Numbered from the stretch's first letter, positions 8,440 through 19,069 are shown. The stretch: DNA of 42,400 nucleotides from Polaromonas sp. (GCA_021731285.1 JAKFXR010000007.1:1-42400), one strand, 5' to 3'. The notes: generated by a model from the letters alone, not told the origin. Numbers and translations are program-made.

Positions 8440-8913
8440 ATGAGCACCCGCGTCAGCATACAGACCGCAGACTTCAGCCTCACAGAAGAGGTGCAGGCAT
8501 TGCGTGCAGCTGACAAACGGGTGGGCGCCGTATGCAGCTTCGTGGGCACTGTCCGGGACCGCAATGACGGCAGCGACGTCAGTTCGATGGAGCTCGAGCA
8601 TTACCCCGGCATGACTGAAAAAGCCATTGAAGCCATGATTGACGAGGCGCACCGGCGCTTTGATATTTATGCAGTCCGTGTGATCCACCGTGTCGGGGTG
8701 CTGGAGCCGCTGGACCAGATCGTGCTGGTGGCCGTGACCTCGGCGCACCGGGGGCAGAGCTTTCAGGCTTGCGAGTTTTTGATGGACTACCTCAAAACCC
8801 AGGCACCGTTCTGGAAAAAAGAGCGGACGCCCGATGGCGCGCGGTGGGTGGACGCCCGGGTCAGTGACGACGCCGCGCTGGCCAAGTGGGGCATTCAGGC
8901 CGGCAACGCCTGA
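8440..8913 (+). CDS. moaE: Molybdopterin synthase catalytic subunit MoaE
   Basis: The 157-residue protein is the large subunit of molybdopterin synthase, which converts precursor Z (cPMP) to molybdopterin using two MoaD thiocarboxylates. Family motifs are CSFVGTVRD, LELEHYPGMTEKAIE (here MELEHYPGMTEKAIE), VIHRVGVLEPLDQIVLVAV, SAHRGQSFQACEFLMDYLK and the active-site region KTQAPFWKKE. The ATG at 8440 lies two bases after the moaD stop with GGAGG at 8430-8434 as ribosome site; an in-frame GTG at 8401 inside moaD is unlikely. It is the last gene of the cofactor operon and converges on the MarR gene 15 bases further on. Confidence 0.95.
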   Translation: MSTRVSIQTADFSLTEEVQALRAADKRVGAVCSFVGTVRDRNDGSDVSSMELEHYPGMTEKAIEAMIDEAHRRFDIYAVRVIHRVGVLEPLDQIVLVAVTSAHRGQSFQACEFLMDYLKTQAPFWKKERTPDGARWVDARVSDDAALAKWGIQAGNA

Positions 8914-8928
8914 GACCGCCCCTCTGCC

Positions 8929-9428
8929 TCAAACCTGCGCGCTGTTTTCCTTGCAACGCGGCACGAAGGCCGCACGGGCTTCGCTCTCCAGATCGGCCGT
9001 CAGCAACTGCAGCAATTGCACCAATTGGGCTCGCTGCTCCTGGTTGAGGGGGCCATCAGCCGGTCGTACGCGCGCTCGGCAGGCTGCTGCGCCTGCTGCA
9101 ACAGCTCCAGCCCGCTGGCTGACAGCGAAATTGATAAATTGCGACGGCTGGCCGGCGCGGGGGCGCGCTGTATCAGCTGCCGCGACTCCAGACCGCGCAG
9201 CACACGCAGCACAGTGACCTTGTCAAAACCCAGAGCACGCCCCAGGGTGGACTGATCCAGCCCGGGGCTGGCGCGCAGCACACTGAGTACGCCAAACTGT
9301 GCAGGAGTCAGGCCGATGCTGCGGCACTCGTCCTCAAAAACGGCGGTGGATATCTGGTGGGTCCGGCGCAGCAGGAAGCCGGGGCGGGCGTAGAGGTTGG
9401 CAAGGTTGTCGAAGCTGGGAGCGGTCAT
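8929..9428 (-). pseudogene. MarR-family regulator, broken by a one-base frameshift
   Basis: From the ATG at 9428 the frame encodes a clear MarR winged-helix protein: LTPAQFGVLSVLRASPG, LDQSTLGRALGFDKVTVLRVLRGLESRQLIQR, a wing with SRRNLSISLSASG, and the start of the C-terminal dimer helix AYDRLMAP. At the G5 run 9048-9052 (C5 on the coding strand) the frame slips and ends at 9000 after an aberrant Cys/Ser-rich tail. Adding one C restores a credible helix (LNQEQRAQLVQLLQLL, then TADLESEARAAF) that runs to a TGA at 8929, giving 165 residues. The lesion removes the distal dimerisation helix. It could be a real mutation, phase variation in a homopolymer, or a sequencing error. It lies upstream of nothing obvious; its former target is unknown. 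Confidence 0.8.
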
Positions 9429-9493
9429 GGTGCGGCAGTTGGAAAAACAGAAATCAGGAAATCAAAATCAGATGGACGGGCAGGCCATGCAGG

Positions 9494-10432
9494 TCAGGCG
9501 GGTTGCAGGGGTGCCGGCAGGCCTGGCGTTGCGCCGCTTTTTTCCCACGGTGGCAAGGGCGAGAGATGCAGCACCAGCCACTCCAGCAACATGTGGACCC
9601 GCGGCACAGCGATGCGGCTGGTGGGCACCAGGGCCTTGAGCCAGATGTCAGGCACTTCGTAAGGCTGCAGCACCTCCACGAGGTCGCCGCTTTGCAGGGC
9701 CGGTGCCGCCAGGTATTCCGCCAGGACGGCGATGCCGCCGCCAGCCAGCACCGCCTGGAAGATGGCCGCGCCGTCGTTGGTGCGCAGCTTGGGCCGTACA
9801 TCAATGCCCACCACGCCTTGCGGGCTCTGGAACTCCCAGCGCGAGCCCGAGGTGGTGAACACCAGGCAGTCATGCTCGACCAGGTCGGACGGGTGTTGAG
9901 GGGCGCCGCGTTGCGCCAGATAGGTGGGTGCGGCGCAGAGCCGGCGTTTGATCACGCAAAGAGGTCTGTCCTCGACCCGTCCATAGAGCTCAGGCAGCGC
10001 GCCAATGGCGATGTCAAAGCCTTCCTCGGTGGGGTTCACGGACCTGTCCGCCAGCACCACGTCCATGCTGATCATGGGCTGGTTGCGTAAAAAGGCATGC
10101 AGGATGTCGCTCAGGTACAGCACCCCCAGCGTGGTCGGTATCTTGATGCGGATATGCCCCTCCAGCTCGCCATTGGAGCGGGCCATGCCGTCCAGCGCGT
10201 CGTCCACCTGGCGCACCAGGGCCCGCACGGTAGGCAAATAGCGTTCGCCGACATCGGTGAGTGTCAGGCGCCGGGTCGAGCGGGTGAACAGCGGCGCGCG
10301 TATGCGCCACTCCAGCTGGTCAATGCGTTTGGACACGACCGAAGGCACCAGACCCAGCTGGCGGGCAGCGCCGGAGAAGCTCCCGGCGTCAGCGGCCACC
10401 ATGAAGGCTTTGAGATTGGATAAGGTGTCCAC
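9494..10432 (-). CDS. LysR-family transcriptional regulator
   Basis: The 312-residue protein has the LysR N-terminal winged helix (residues 1-60: LKAFMVAADAGSFSGAARQL, PSVVSKRIDQLEWRI, LFTRSTRRLTLTDVGERYL) and a C-terminal effector-binding domain. Translation probably starts at the GTG at 10432, since the conserved MDTLSNLKAF begins there and no ATG precedes it in frame. It is divergent from the decarboxylase/Bug/flavin monooxygenase genes, the classical arrangement for a LysR activator of a catabolic operon. The inducer is probably an aromatic or carboxylic acid from that pathway (inference). Confidence 0.9.
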   Translation of the reverse strand: MDTLSNLKAFMVAADAGSFSGAARQLGLVPSVVSKRIDQLEWRIRAPLFTRSTRRLTLTDVGERYLPTVRALVRQVDDALDGMARSNGELEGHIRIKIPTTLGVLYLSDILHAFLRNQPMISMDVVLADRSVNPTEEGFDIAIGALPELYGRVEDRPLCVIKRRLCAAPTYLAQRGAPQHPSDLVEHDCLVFTTSGSRWEFQSPQGVVGIDVRPKLRTNDGAAIFQAVLAGGGIAVLAEYLAAPALQSGDLVEVLQPYEVPDIWLKALVPTSRIAVPRVHMLLEWLVLHLSPLPPWEKSGATPGLPAPLQPA

Positions 10433-10545
10433 TATCTATCGCGATTTGGAAAAGGTGACGGCGCAAAATTGGTTATTGTCGGGCATTTTGAAGTTAATTA
10501 ACATGGTCGGTTGCCAGTAATTTTGCCAAAGAAAGCTACCCATCC
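10433..10545. promoter_or_regulatory. Divergent control region between lysR and decarboxylase operon
   Basis: This 113-base AT-richer region separates two divergent genes. It contains the perfect palindromes ATCGCGAT (10438-10445) and GTTAATTAAC (10493-10502). Either could be part of a LysR binding site, which typically has a T-N11-A core. Binding itself is inferred from the arrangement. Confidence 0.45.
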
Positions 10546-11613
10546 ATGACCGTGACAGACCAGAACGCAGCGCCCCGCCCGGCCCGGGCAGCCTATCAGC
10601 GCATCGCCACCGAAGAGGCGTTTGCGCCGCCTGAAATGCTGGCGATTTACCGCAAGATTCTCGACAAGGGCGACGCCGATCCGGGCTTCAAGGGCCTCAT
10701 GGGCTTTTACATGAGCAGCCCCAGTGCGCGTGCCCAGCACATCATGCGTTGCCTGCAGGACCTGGACCAGCTGCGCCTGCAGCACATGGACGATTGCGGC
10801 ATCGACAAACAGGTGATTGCGCTGACCGCGCCCGGCGTGCAGGTGATGGACAAGGCCACCGCTGTCTCATTCAGCCAGGTGGCCAACGACCAGCTTGCCG
10901 AGGCGGTGCGCAAACACCCCACGCGATTCGTCGGCATGATTGCGGTGGCACCACAGGACCCGGCGGCGGCGGCGAAGGAAATCGAGCGCGGCGTCACCAA
11001 ACTGGGCATGAACTCGGTCATCATCAATTCGCACACCCAGGGCGAGTACCTGTCAGACCCGAAGTTCTGGGACATCTTTGCCGCGGCTGAAGCGCATGAC
11101 GTGCCCATCTACCTGCACCCCAACTCGTTGCCGGCCAACATGATCCAGCCTTTCCAGGAATGCGGTCTGGACGGCGCCATCTACGGTTTCGGCGTGGAGA
11201 CCGGCCTGCATGCGCTGCGCATCATCACCTCGGGCGTGTTTGACCGCTTCCCCAGGCTCAAGATCATCATTGGACACATGGGCGAGGCGCTGCCGTTCTG
11301 GATTTACCGGCTCGACTACATGCACCGCGCCACCGTGCTGTCCAAGCGTTATGAGAGCGTCCAGCCTTTGAAAAAGGCGCCCAGCGACTACCTGCGCGAG
11401 AATTTTTACATCACCAACAGCGGCGTGGCCTGGGAGCCGGCGATCAAGTTTTCGCAGTCCGTGCTGGGTGTGGACCGGGTCATGTACGCCATGGATTATC
11501 CCTACCAGTACCTGGTGGACGAGGTGATCGCCATGGACAGCATGATCATGTCGGCCGAGGACAAAAAGAAGTTTTTCCAGACCAATGCCGAGACCGTCTT
11601 CAAGATCCGCTGA
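10546..11613 (+). CDS. Amidohydrolase-family decarboxylase, LigW (5-carboxyvanillate decarboxylase)-like
   Basis: This 355-residue TIM-barrel protein closely follows the layout of LigW, which removes the 5-carboxyl of 5-carboxyvanillate in lignin biphenyl breakdown. Shared segments include RIATEEAFA, IDKQVIALTAPGVQ, INSHTQGEYL, GLDGAIYGFGVETGLHALR, GHMGEALPFWIYRLDYMH, NSGVAWEPAIKF and RVMYAMDYPYQY. Likely metal ligands are a glutamate of TEEAF (residue 23 or 24), H191 in YLHPNS and D317 in AMDYP. The related gamma-resorcylate decarboxylase is an alternative, so substrate is not certain. A Bug receptor and a flavin monooxygenase follow in the same direction, and a LysR gene is divergent upstream, suggesting uptake, decarboxylation and hydroxylation of an aromatic carboxylate. 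Confidence 0.85.
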   Translation: MTVTDQNAAPRPARAAYQRIATEEAFAPPEMLAIYRKILDKGDADPGFKGLMGFYMSSPSARAQHIMRCLQDLDQLRLQHMDDCGIDKQVIALTAPGVQVMDKATAVSFSQVANDQLAEAVRKHPTRFVGMIAVAPQDPAAAAKEIERGVTKLGMNSVIINSHTQGEYLSDPKFWDIFAAAEAHDVPIYLHPNSLPANMIQPFQECGLDGAIYGFGVETGLHALRIITSGVFDRFPRLKIIIGHMGEALPFWIYRLDYMHRATVLSKRYESVQPLKKAPSDYLRENFYITNSGVAWEPAIKFSQSVLGVDRVMYAMDYPYQYLVDEVIAMDSMIMSAEDKKKFFQTNAETVFKIR

Positions 11614-11692
11614 ACACAACCCGTTGAAACCCCGAGTAAATAGATTGAACCGCCAGTTGCCCCATCAGTCCTACGAGCATCAGGAGACACCC

Positions 11693-12661
11693 ATGAAAAC
11701 CACCCCTTTGCGTTTTGTCCTGGCCGGCGTGCTGGCCCTTTTCTCCCTTGGGGCGCAGGCCCAGACCTGGCCTGGCCAGACCATCAAGATCGTGGTCCCG
11801 TTCACGCCGGGCACCGGCATGGACACCATCGCCCGCACCGTGGCGCCCAAACTCAGTGAGCGCCTGGGGCAACCGGTGATTGTGCAAAACACACCGGGCG
11901 CCAGTGGCAACATAGGCGCCGACAACGTGGCCAAGTCCACGCCTGATGGCTACACCGTGCTGATGGGCGCCAACACCATGCTGATGGCGTCCCAGCTCTA
12001 CAAAAACGTGCCCTTCAACCCCGTGGCCGATTTCTCGTCGGTGTCCATGGCGGCCTACGGCACCTTGATGCTGGTGGCCAATCCGAAGACCGGCATCAAG
12101 TCCATGGACGATCTGGTCAAGCAGGCCAAGGCCAGGCCCGGTTTCATTAATTTTGGTTCGCCCGGCATTGGAACCCCGCACCACATGGCCATGGAGTTGT
12201 TCAAGACCCAGGCGCAGGTCTTCATGCTCCACGTGCCCTACCGGGGTACGGCCGGTTATGTGCAGGACTTGCTGGGTGGCGAGCTGATGGTCGGCTTCCT
12301 GCCGGTCCATGTGGCCCAGGGCTTTGTGTCCACCGGCAGGCTGACGGCTCTGGCCGTGGGCAGCCCCAAACGCCATCCCGTGGCGCCCACTGTGGCAACC
12401 ATTGACGAACTCGGCCTCAAAGGCGTCAATGTGGACATGTGGTACGCCTTCTTTGTACCTGACAAGACCTCGTCCCCGGTCGTCAACCGCCTCAACTCCG
12501 AAATCACCGCGATCATGAACCTGCCCGAGGTCAAGTCGGTCCTGTCCAAGGCAGGGCTGGACTCCACATCGTCCACCCCTGCAGAGCTGGCCACGGTGGT
12601 CACCAGGGACTATCAGCGCTGGGGCGCGGTGATCAAGCGCAACGCCATTTCCGCCGAGTGA
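11693..12661 (+). CDS. Bug-family (TctC-like) periplasmic solute receptor
   Basis: The 322-residue protein has a Sec signal peptide (MKTTPLRFVLAGVLALFSLGAQAQ) and the Bug start WPGQTIKIVVPFTPGTGMDTIARTVAPKLSE. Other family motifs are PVIVQNTPGASGNIGADNVAKSTPDGYT, VPYRGTAGYVQDLLGGELMVGF and GRLTALAVGSPKR. These receptors bind carboxylates in the periplasm for tripartite tricarboxylate transporters or signal their presence. No TctA or TctB membrane gene is nearby, as is common for this expanded family in Burkholderiales. The ATG at 11693 is preceded by CAGGAG. Its position between decarboxylase and monooxygenase suggests an aromatic acid ligand (inference). Confidence 0.93.
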   Translation: MKTTPLRFVLAGVLALFSLGAQAQTWPGQTIKIVVPFTPGTGMDTIARTVAPKLSERLGQPVIVQNTPGASGNIGADNVAKSTPDGYTVLMGANTMLMASQLYKNVPFNPVADFSSVSMAAYGTLMLVANPKTGIKSMDDLVKQAKARPGFINFGSPGIGTPHHMAMELFKTQAQVFMLHVPYRGTAGYVQDLLGGELMVGFLPVHVAQGFVSTGRLTALAVGSPKRHPVAPTVATIDELGLKGVNVDMWYAFFVPDKTSSPVVNRLNSEITAIMNLPEVKSVLSKAGLDSTSSTPAELATVVTRDYQRWGAVIKRNAISAE

Positions 12662-12697
12662 GGCACGCCAGCCCATGACCCGACGCACAGACAGTCA

Positions 12698-13933
12698 ATG
12701 AAAATCGCGGTGGTGGGCGCCGGCATTGCCGGGCTGGGACTGGCGCTGTCGCTCAAGCGCAAGGGCGTGTCATGCGAGGTGTACGAGGCCGTGCCCGAGG
12801 TGCGCGAGCTTGGCGTGGGCATCACGCTGCTGCCGCACGCCATGCGCGAGCTTGCCGCGCTGGGCGTGCAGGACCAGCTGGAGGCCGTCGGGATTGAAAA
12901 CCTGGAAAGCGTGTTTTTCAACCGTTACGGCCAGTTTATTTACAGCGAGCCGCGTGGAAGACATGCCGGTTATGCCTTGCCTGAGCTGGGCATCCATCGC
13001 GGCAAGCTGCATCGCATTCTTTATGACGAAGCCCTGCTCAGACTGGGTGCAGGTCATGTTCATACCGGGCACCGCTGCGTGGGGGTCGATCAGGACGAGG
13101 TCGGCGCCACCGTGCACTTTGCCGACACGGTTTCGGGCGCCTTGCGCCCTCCTGTTCATGCGGACGTGGTGATTGCCTGTGACGGCGTGCATTCGGCCAT
13201 TCGCCGGCAGTACTATCCCGGCGAAAAAATGGCTTTTGCCGGCATCAACACCTGGCGTGGCGTGACCCGGCACAAGCCCATCCTGACCGGCAAAAGTTAT
13301 ATGCGTGTGGGCTCCATCGCCACCGGAAAGATGGTCATTTACCCGATTGTTGACAACATCGATGGCGACGGCCTGCAGCTCGTCAACTGGATGGCCGAGA
13401 TCCAGCGCGAGGCTGACACCATGAACGACTGGAACCAGCCCGGCAAAGCCGCCGACTTTGCGTCCATCTTTGCGGACTGGCGGTTTCCGTGGCTGGACGT
13501 GCCGGCCCTCATTGCCAATGCGGAGCAGATTCTCGAGTACCCCATGGTCGACAAGGACCCGGTGCCGCAATGGACATTCGGCCGTGTAACCTTCATCGGT
13601 GACGCGGCCCATCCGATGTACCCCAGGGGCTCCAATGGGTCGGCGCAGGGCCTGATCGATGCGCGTACCCTGGCCGAGCAACTGGTTCTCGCCGCTGACC
13701 CGCGCGACGCCCTGAAGGCCTATGAAGACCTGCGACTGGAACCGGCGTCAAAAGTCGTGATGACCAACCGCACGGTGCCGCCGGACTTCATCAACATCAA
13801 GGTCGACGAGCTGAGCGGCGGCAAGCCGTTTGACAATATTGATGATCTGATCAGCCAGCACGAGCTGCGCGCGATTTCCGAGAACTACAAAAAAGTTGCC
13901 GGCTTTTCGCTGGACAGCCTGAAGCCGGTTTAA
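12698..13933 (+). CDS. FAD-dependent aromatic monooxygenase, PhzS-like
   Basis: The 411-residue protein is a group A flavin hydroxylase. It has the FAD-binding GAGIAG at residues 7-12, the DG motif VVIACDGVHSAIRRQ, and the GD motif RVTFIGDAAHPMYPRGSNG. The last is characteristic of PhzS-type enzymes, and salicylate and 6-hydroxynicotinate hydroxylases are related. It should use NAD(P)H and oxygen to hydroxylate an aromatic ring, possibly with decarboxylation. It follows the Bug gene by 36 bases. The ATG at 12698 overlaps the stop codon of an eight-codon reading frame at 12675-12701, which could couple translation. It is the last gene of the LysR-linked set; repeat copy A begins about 80 bases downstream. 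Confidence 0.88.
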   Translation: MKIAVVGAGIAGLGLALSLKRKGVSCEVYEAVPEVRELGVGITLLPHAMRELAALGVQDQLEAVGIENLESVFFNRYGQFIYSEPRGRHAGYALPELGIHRGKLHRILYDEALLRLGAGHVHTGHRCVGVDQDEVGATVHFADTVSGALRPPVHADVVIACDGVHSAIRRQYYPGEKMAFAGINTWRGVTRHKPILTGKSYMRVGSIATGKMVIYPIVDNIDGDGLQLVNWMAEIQREADTMNDWNQPGKAADFASIFADWRFPWLDVPALIANAEQILEYPMVDKDPVPQWTFGRVTFIGDAAHPMYPRGSNGSAQGLIDARTLAEQLVLAADPRDALKAYEDLRLEPASKVVMTNRTVPPDFINIKVDELSGGKPFDNIDDLISQHELRAISENYKKVAGFSLDSLKPV

Positions 13934-14015
13934 CGCGCCGCTGGCCCGCGCGGCATGGATTGTGGGCCAAGCCGGCAATGGCAGCCACACCACTGATGGG
14001 GTCCAGACCAGCCAG

Positions 14016-14175
14016 GGCCGCGGATCTGGCTTTGCCAGTCCGCAGGCGCAGCGGCCCCCGAGGGGCTGACGACCGCGGCTCCAGACCTGCCAATGCAGGT
14101 TTGGACGGGAGGAAGGGCCAACGCTTCTAGCGTGGGCACGTCCAGGGCGCCACGCGAAGCGAGCAACCGTGGGGG
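14016..14175 (+). repeat. Intergenic hairpin repeat, copy A (with central insert)
   Basis: The left part (GGCCGCGGATCTGGC through GCAGCGGCCCCC) is identical over about 40 bases to the copies at 38168-38250 and 40074-40160. It folds as nested stems GCGGA/TCCGC and CTGGC/GCCAG. The right end (GCGAAGCGAGCAACCGTGGGGG) corresponds to the right end of the other copies. About 75 extra bases in between hold two small hairpins (CCTGC/GCAGG and ACGCT/AGCGT). It lies between two convergent genes and may act as a transcription end. Confidence 0.75.
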
Positions 14176-14775
14176 TTAGTTCAGGTATTTGGGTTTGTTC
14201 AGGTCGCTGGACAGCGGGGCCGGTTCGGAGTCCGCAATGACTGCGACCTCTGGCACCGCGGGGGCCAGTGGTACCTCCAGCCAGCCTGAGGTTTTCAGGC
14301 TCTGGTGCAGGAGGTGCATCAGGCCGCTGCTGAGCTGGGCATCCATGTTCACCTGGAAATTGCGCATGGTGTTCTGGCCGGGCAGCTTCTCGGTGAGCTG
14401 CATGTGCAACTGGCCCGATTCCATGAGGGTGACCTTGACTTCGGTCAGCAGCAGTGGCTCATTGCCCGGCTGGTCCGGCGTGGCAACAGGCTCCTGATAG
14501 GGGGTTTTGAAGTCGCCGCTGCGAAGAGAGGCTTCTTTCTCAAAAGCTGCGACCAACTGGTCGCGCTGCGCCTGCATGCCGGGCACAGCGGCTGTGGGCC
14601 CCGCCACTTTTTTCATCTGCTCGCCTGCGGTATGGCTCAGTGCCGGCAGCAGGGCCAGCGTGAGCCGCCGCGTCAGCCAGGCCCGCAACTCATCCCCGCC
14701 TTCACGGCCGTTGATGCGGATCATCATGCGGTCCTGCTCCTGGACATAGCTGATGGAAACCTGGTGAATATTCAT
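14176..14775 (-). CDS. Conserved hypothetical protein, function unknown
   Basis: This 199-residue protein is not recognised as a named family. It starts MNIHQVSISYVQEQDRMMIRINGREG and continues ELRAWLTRRLTLALLPAL, a beta-rich start followed by an amphipathic helix. The middle is Gln/Glu-rich, a second beta segment reads LLLTEVKVTLMESGQLHMQLTEKLPG, and the C-terminus is Pro/Ala-rich. There is no signal peptide or transmembrane segment, so it should be cytoplasmic. Codon use is like that of neighbours, supporting a real gene. It is divergent from clpB, with 190 bases between starts. Its stop codon touches the edge of repeat copy A. Confidence 0.7.
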   Translation of the reverse strand: MNIHQVSISYVQEQDRMMIRINGREGGDELRAWLTRRLTLALLPALSHTAGEQMKKVAGPTAAVPGMQAQRDQLVAAFEKEASLRSGDFKTPYQEPVATPDQPGNEPLLLTEVKVTLMESGQLHMQLTEKLPGQNTMRNFQVNMDAQLSSGLMHLLHQSLKTSGWLEVPLAPAVPEVAVIADSEPAPLSSDLNKPKYLN

Positions 14776-14905
14776 GGGCTCATTTTAGGCCTCTTGCGTC
14801 AGATTCCGGCCAACCGGTTGATCTTCATCAAAGCCGGTGTCCGGCAGGGGGTGCATAAGGGTGCACAAGGGGAATCGGATCAACAGACCGCGCGGCTGAC
14901 AGGGC

Positions 14906-14935
14906 TATTGAAAAGCCCCGCCCCCAGCCCCAAGT
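14906..14935 (+). promoter_or_regulatory. Sigma-32 (heat-shock) promoter of clpB
   Basis: TTGAAA at 14908-14913 is followed after 14 bases by CCCCAAGT at 14928-14935. This fits the sigma-32 consensus CTTGAAA and CCCCATnT with normal spacing. Transcription would begin around 14940, about 25 bases before the clpB ATG, leaving a short leader with AGAGGA as ribosome site. Confidence 0.75.
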
Positions 14936-14965
14936 CTTCAGCAATCAAGTTACTCAGAGGACGCC

Positions 14966-17566
<2,601 letters not shown>

Positions 17567-17575
17567 GGCCCGGCA

Positions 17576-17609
17576 GCTCAAGCGCTATCTTTTTGGTAGC
17601 TGTTTGAGC
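17576..17609 (+). terminator. Hairpin after clpB
   Basis: GCTCAA and TTGAGC form an outer stem, CTATC and GGTAG an inner stem, with a five-T loop. It starts 10 bases after the clpB stop codon. No T-tract follows on the plus strand, so it may slow or protect the 3' end rather than be a classical terminator. Its core resembles other GCTAT-type short elements in the window. Confidence 0.5.
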
Positions 17610-17671
17610 CCGCCATGTAAGGGCTGGGGGCTGATTTTTCTTGAAGCCTTCGGGCGCGGCTGGCTGGGCGC

Positions 17672-17920
17672 TTATTTGTAAAACGCTTCGACCTTGCCCT
17701 TGAGCTTGAGCAGCAGCGGATGGCCCTTGCGGTCCACGGTCTTGCCTGCAGGCACCTTGACCCAGCCTTCGCTGATGCAGTACTCCTCGACATCCGAGCG
17801 CTCCCTGTCATTGAGCCGGATGCCGATGGCGTGTTCAAAAACGGCCGCCACATGGTGAGGGCTGCGCGGGTCAACCGACAGATGGTCAGGAAGCGGAGGC
17901 TTGGCGGAGGTGTCGTTCAT
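17672..17920 (-). CDS. DUF3297 family protein
   Basis: This 82-residue protein matches the small DUF3297 family: PLPDHLSVDPRSPHHVAAVFEHAIGIRLNDRERSDVEEYCISEGWVKV and GKTVDRKGHPLLLKLKGKVEAFYK are conserved throughout (given here in two parts of the protein order). The function is unknown. There is no signal or membrane segment. The ATG at 17920 gives the usual length; an upstream in-frame start would overlap the yebC-type gene. It starts 12 bases after that gene on the same strand, so the two are probably one transcript, and it converges on clpB. Confidence 0.85.
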   Translation of the reverse strand: MNDTSAKPPLPDHLSVDPRSPHHVAAVFEHAIGIRLNDRERSDVEEYCISEGWVKVPAGKTVDRKGHPLLLKLKGKVEAFYK

Positions 17921-17931
17921 GGCGCTTATTG

Positions 17932-18645
17932 TCACCCAGCCAAACCGGCAAAGATATTTTGTACATCGTCATTGCTGTCGATGGCCGCCAGGAAGGCTTC
18001 CACTTCTTCGAGCTCGGCGGCGCTCAGGGTGGCAGGATCCACCGGGTTTTTCGCCTTGTAGCCCAGCTTGGCCGACAGCACGGTGAAGCCCTGCGCGGGC
18101 AGCGCGCGGCTGACCAGATCAAGATCAGCTGCGTCGGTAAGAAACGTCGTTGTGCCTTCTTCCTCGCCGGGTTCAAAGTCCTGGGCGCCGGCCTCGATGG
18201 CGGCCAGCTCGGGGTCAGCGCCTGCGGCCGCAGGCTCGGCTTCAATCATGCCCACGTGATCAAAATCCCAGGACACCGAGCCGGACGTACCCAGTTGCCC
18301 CTTGCGAAACAGCACCCGCATTTCTGGTGCGGTGCGGTTGACGTTGTCGGTCAGGCATTCGACCATGAGCGGGACGCGGTGCGGCGCAAAGCCTTCATAG
18401 ATCACATGCTCGAAATGAACCGCTTCGCCGGTCAGGCCCGCGCCCTTCTTGATGGCGCGCTCCAGGGTGTCTTTGGGCATGGAGACCTTGCGGGCCTGCT
18501 CGACCACCAGACGCAGCCGCGCGTTGGACGCCGGATCGGCCCCGCTGCGCGCCGCGACCATGATTTCCTTGGCCAGTTTTCCAAACACCTTGCCCTTGGC
18601 ATTTGCCGCCAGCTCCTTGCCTTTTGCTTTCCACTGCGCGCCCAT
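17932..18645 (-). CDS. YebC/PmpR-family protein (YeeN-like variant)
   Basis: The 237-residue protein belongs to the YebC/TACO1 family. The N-terminus [28 protein letters not shown] replaces the usual AGHSKWANIKHRK, placing it in the YeeN-like branch. Next come [51 protein letters not shown] and [16 protein letters not shown], all typical. YebC proteins were first described as DNA-binding regulators. More recent work ties YebC-type proteins to translation of difficult proline stretches; which role applies here is open. DUF3297 follows 12 bases downstream. Confidence 0.9.
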   Translation of the reverse strand: MGAQWKAKGKELAANAKGKVFGKLAKEIMVAARSGADPASNARLRLVVEQARKVSMPKDTLERAIKKGAGLTGEAVHFEHVIYEGFAPHRVPLMVECLTDNVNRTAPEMRVLFRKGQLGTSGSVSWDFDHVGMIEAEPAAAGADPELAAIEAGAQDFEPGEEEGTTTFLTDAADLDLVSRALPAQGFTVLSAKLGYKAKNPVDPATLSAAELEEVEAFLAAIDSNDDVQNIFAGLAG

Positions 18646-18715
18646 GCTTGATCTTTCCTGGTGTTGCGGCGCTACGTGCGCCTGGCTGGTTCGGGACGGT
18701 TCGGTCCGTCAGATT

Positions 18716-19069
18716 CTATATTTGCAGAATGGATGAAAGCTCTTCACACGCTGTTCTGAACACAGCGGGCGCTATCTGCCGCCATGGGTGCGCTCGAGCG
18801 CTGCGCGCCCGCCAGTCAAACGACTTGGGTTGGTGGCACAACACGTAGCAAGCTTCGCCCTTGGGCCCTGCAAACTTCACCGCAAACGGGTTGTCGTCAT
18901 TGAGAGCCGAGTGTGTCATGGGCAGGCCGATGACGATGCCGGTGCGCTCGTTAAATGCCTTGACTGACAAAACCATCAACGGATGCTCGCCCGGCATCTC
19001 TTTGCCCGCCTTCGGGTCGTGGTTGATCCAGATGATGTCTCGCCGGTCTGGTACCCAACTGCCCGCCAT
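18716..19069 (-). CDS. PemK/MazF-family toxin
   Basis: The 117-residue protein has MazF/PemK motifs: VPDRRDIIWINHDPKAGKE at the N-terminus, HPLMVLSVKAFNERTGIVIGLPMTH in the middle, and a C-terminal helix after YVLCHQPKSFDW. The family cleaves mRNA at short sequence motifs. The ATG at 19069 overlaps the antitoxin stop codon (TGATG), so translation is coupled; a TTG one codon upstream is an alternative start. No terminator is evident before the yebC-type gene about 70 bases further on. The sequence appears intact and may be active. Confidence 0.88.
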   Translation of the reverse strand: MAGSWVPDRRDIIWINHDPKAGKEMPGEHPLMVLSVKAFNERTGIVIGLPMTHSALNDDNPFAVKFAGPKGEACYVLCHQPKSFDWRARSARAHPWRQIAPAVFRTACEELSSILQI

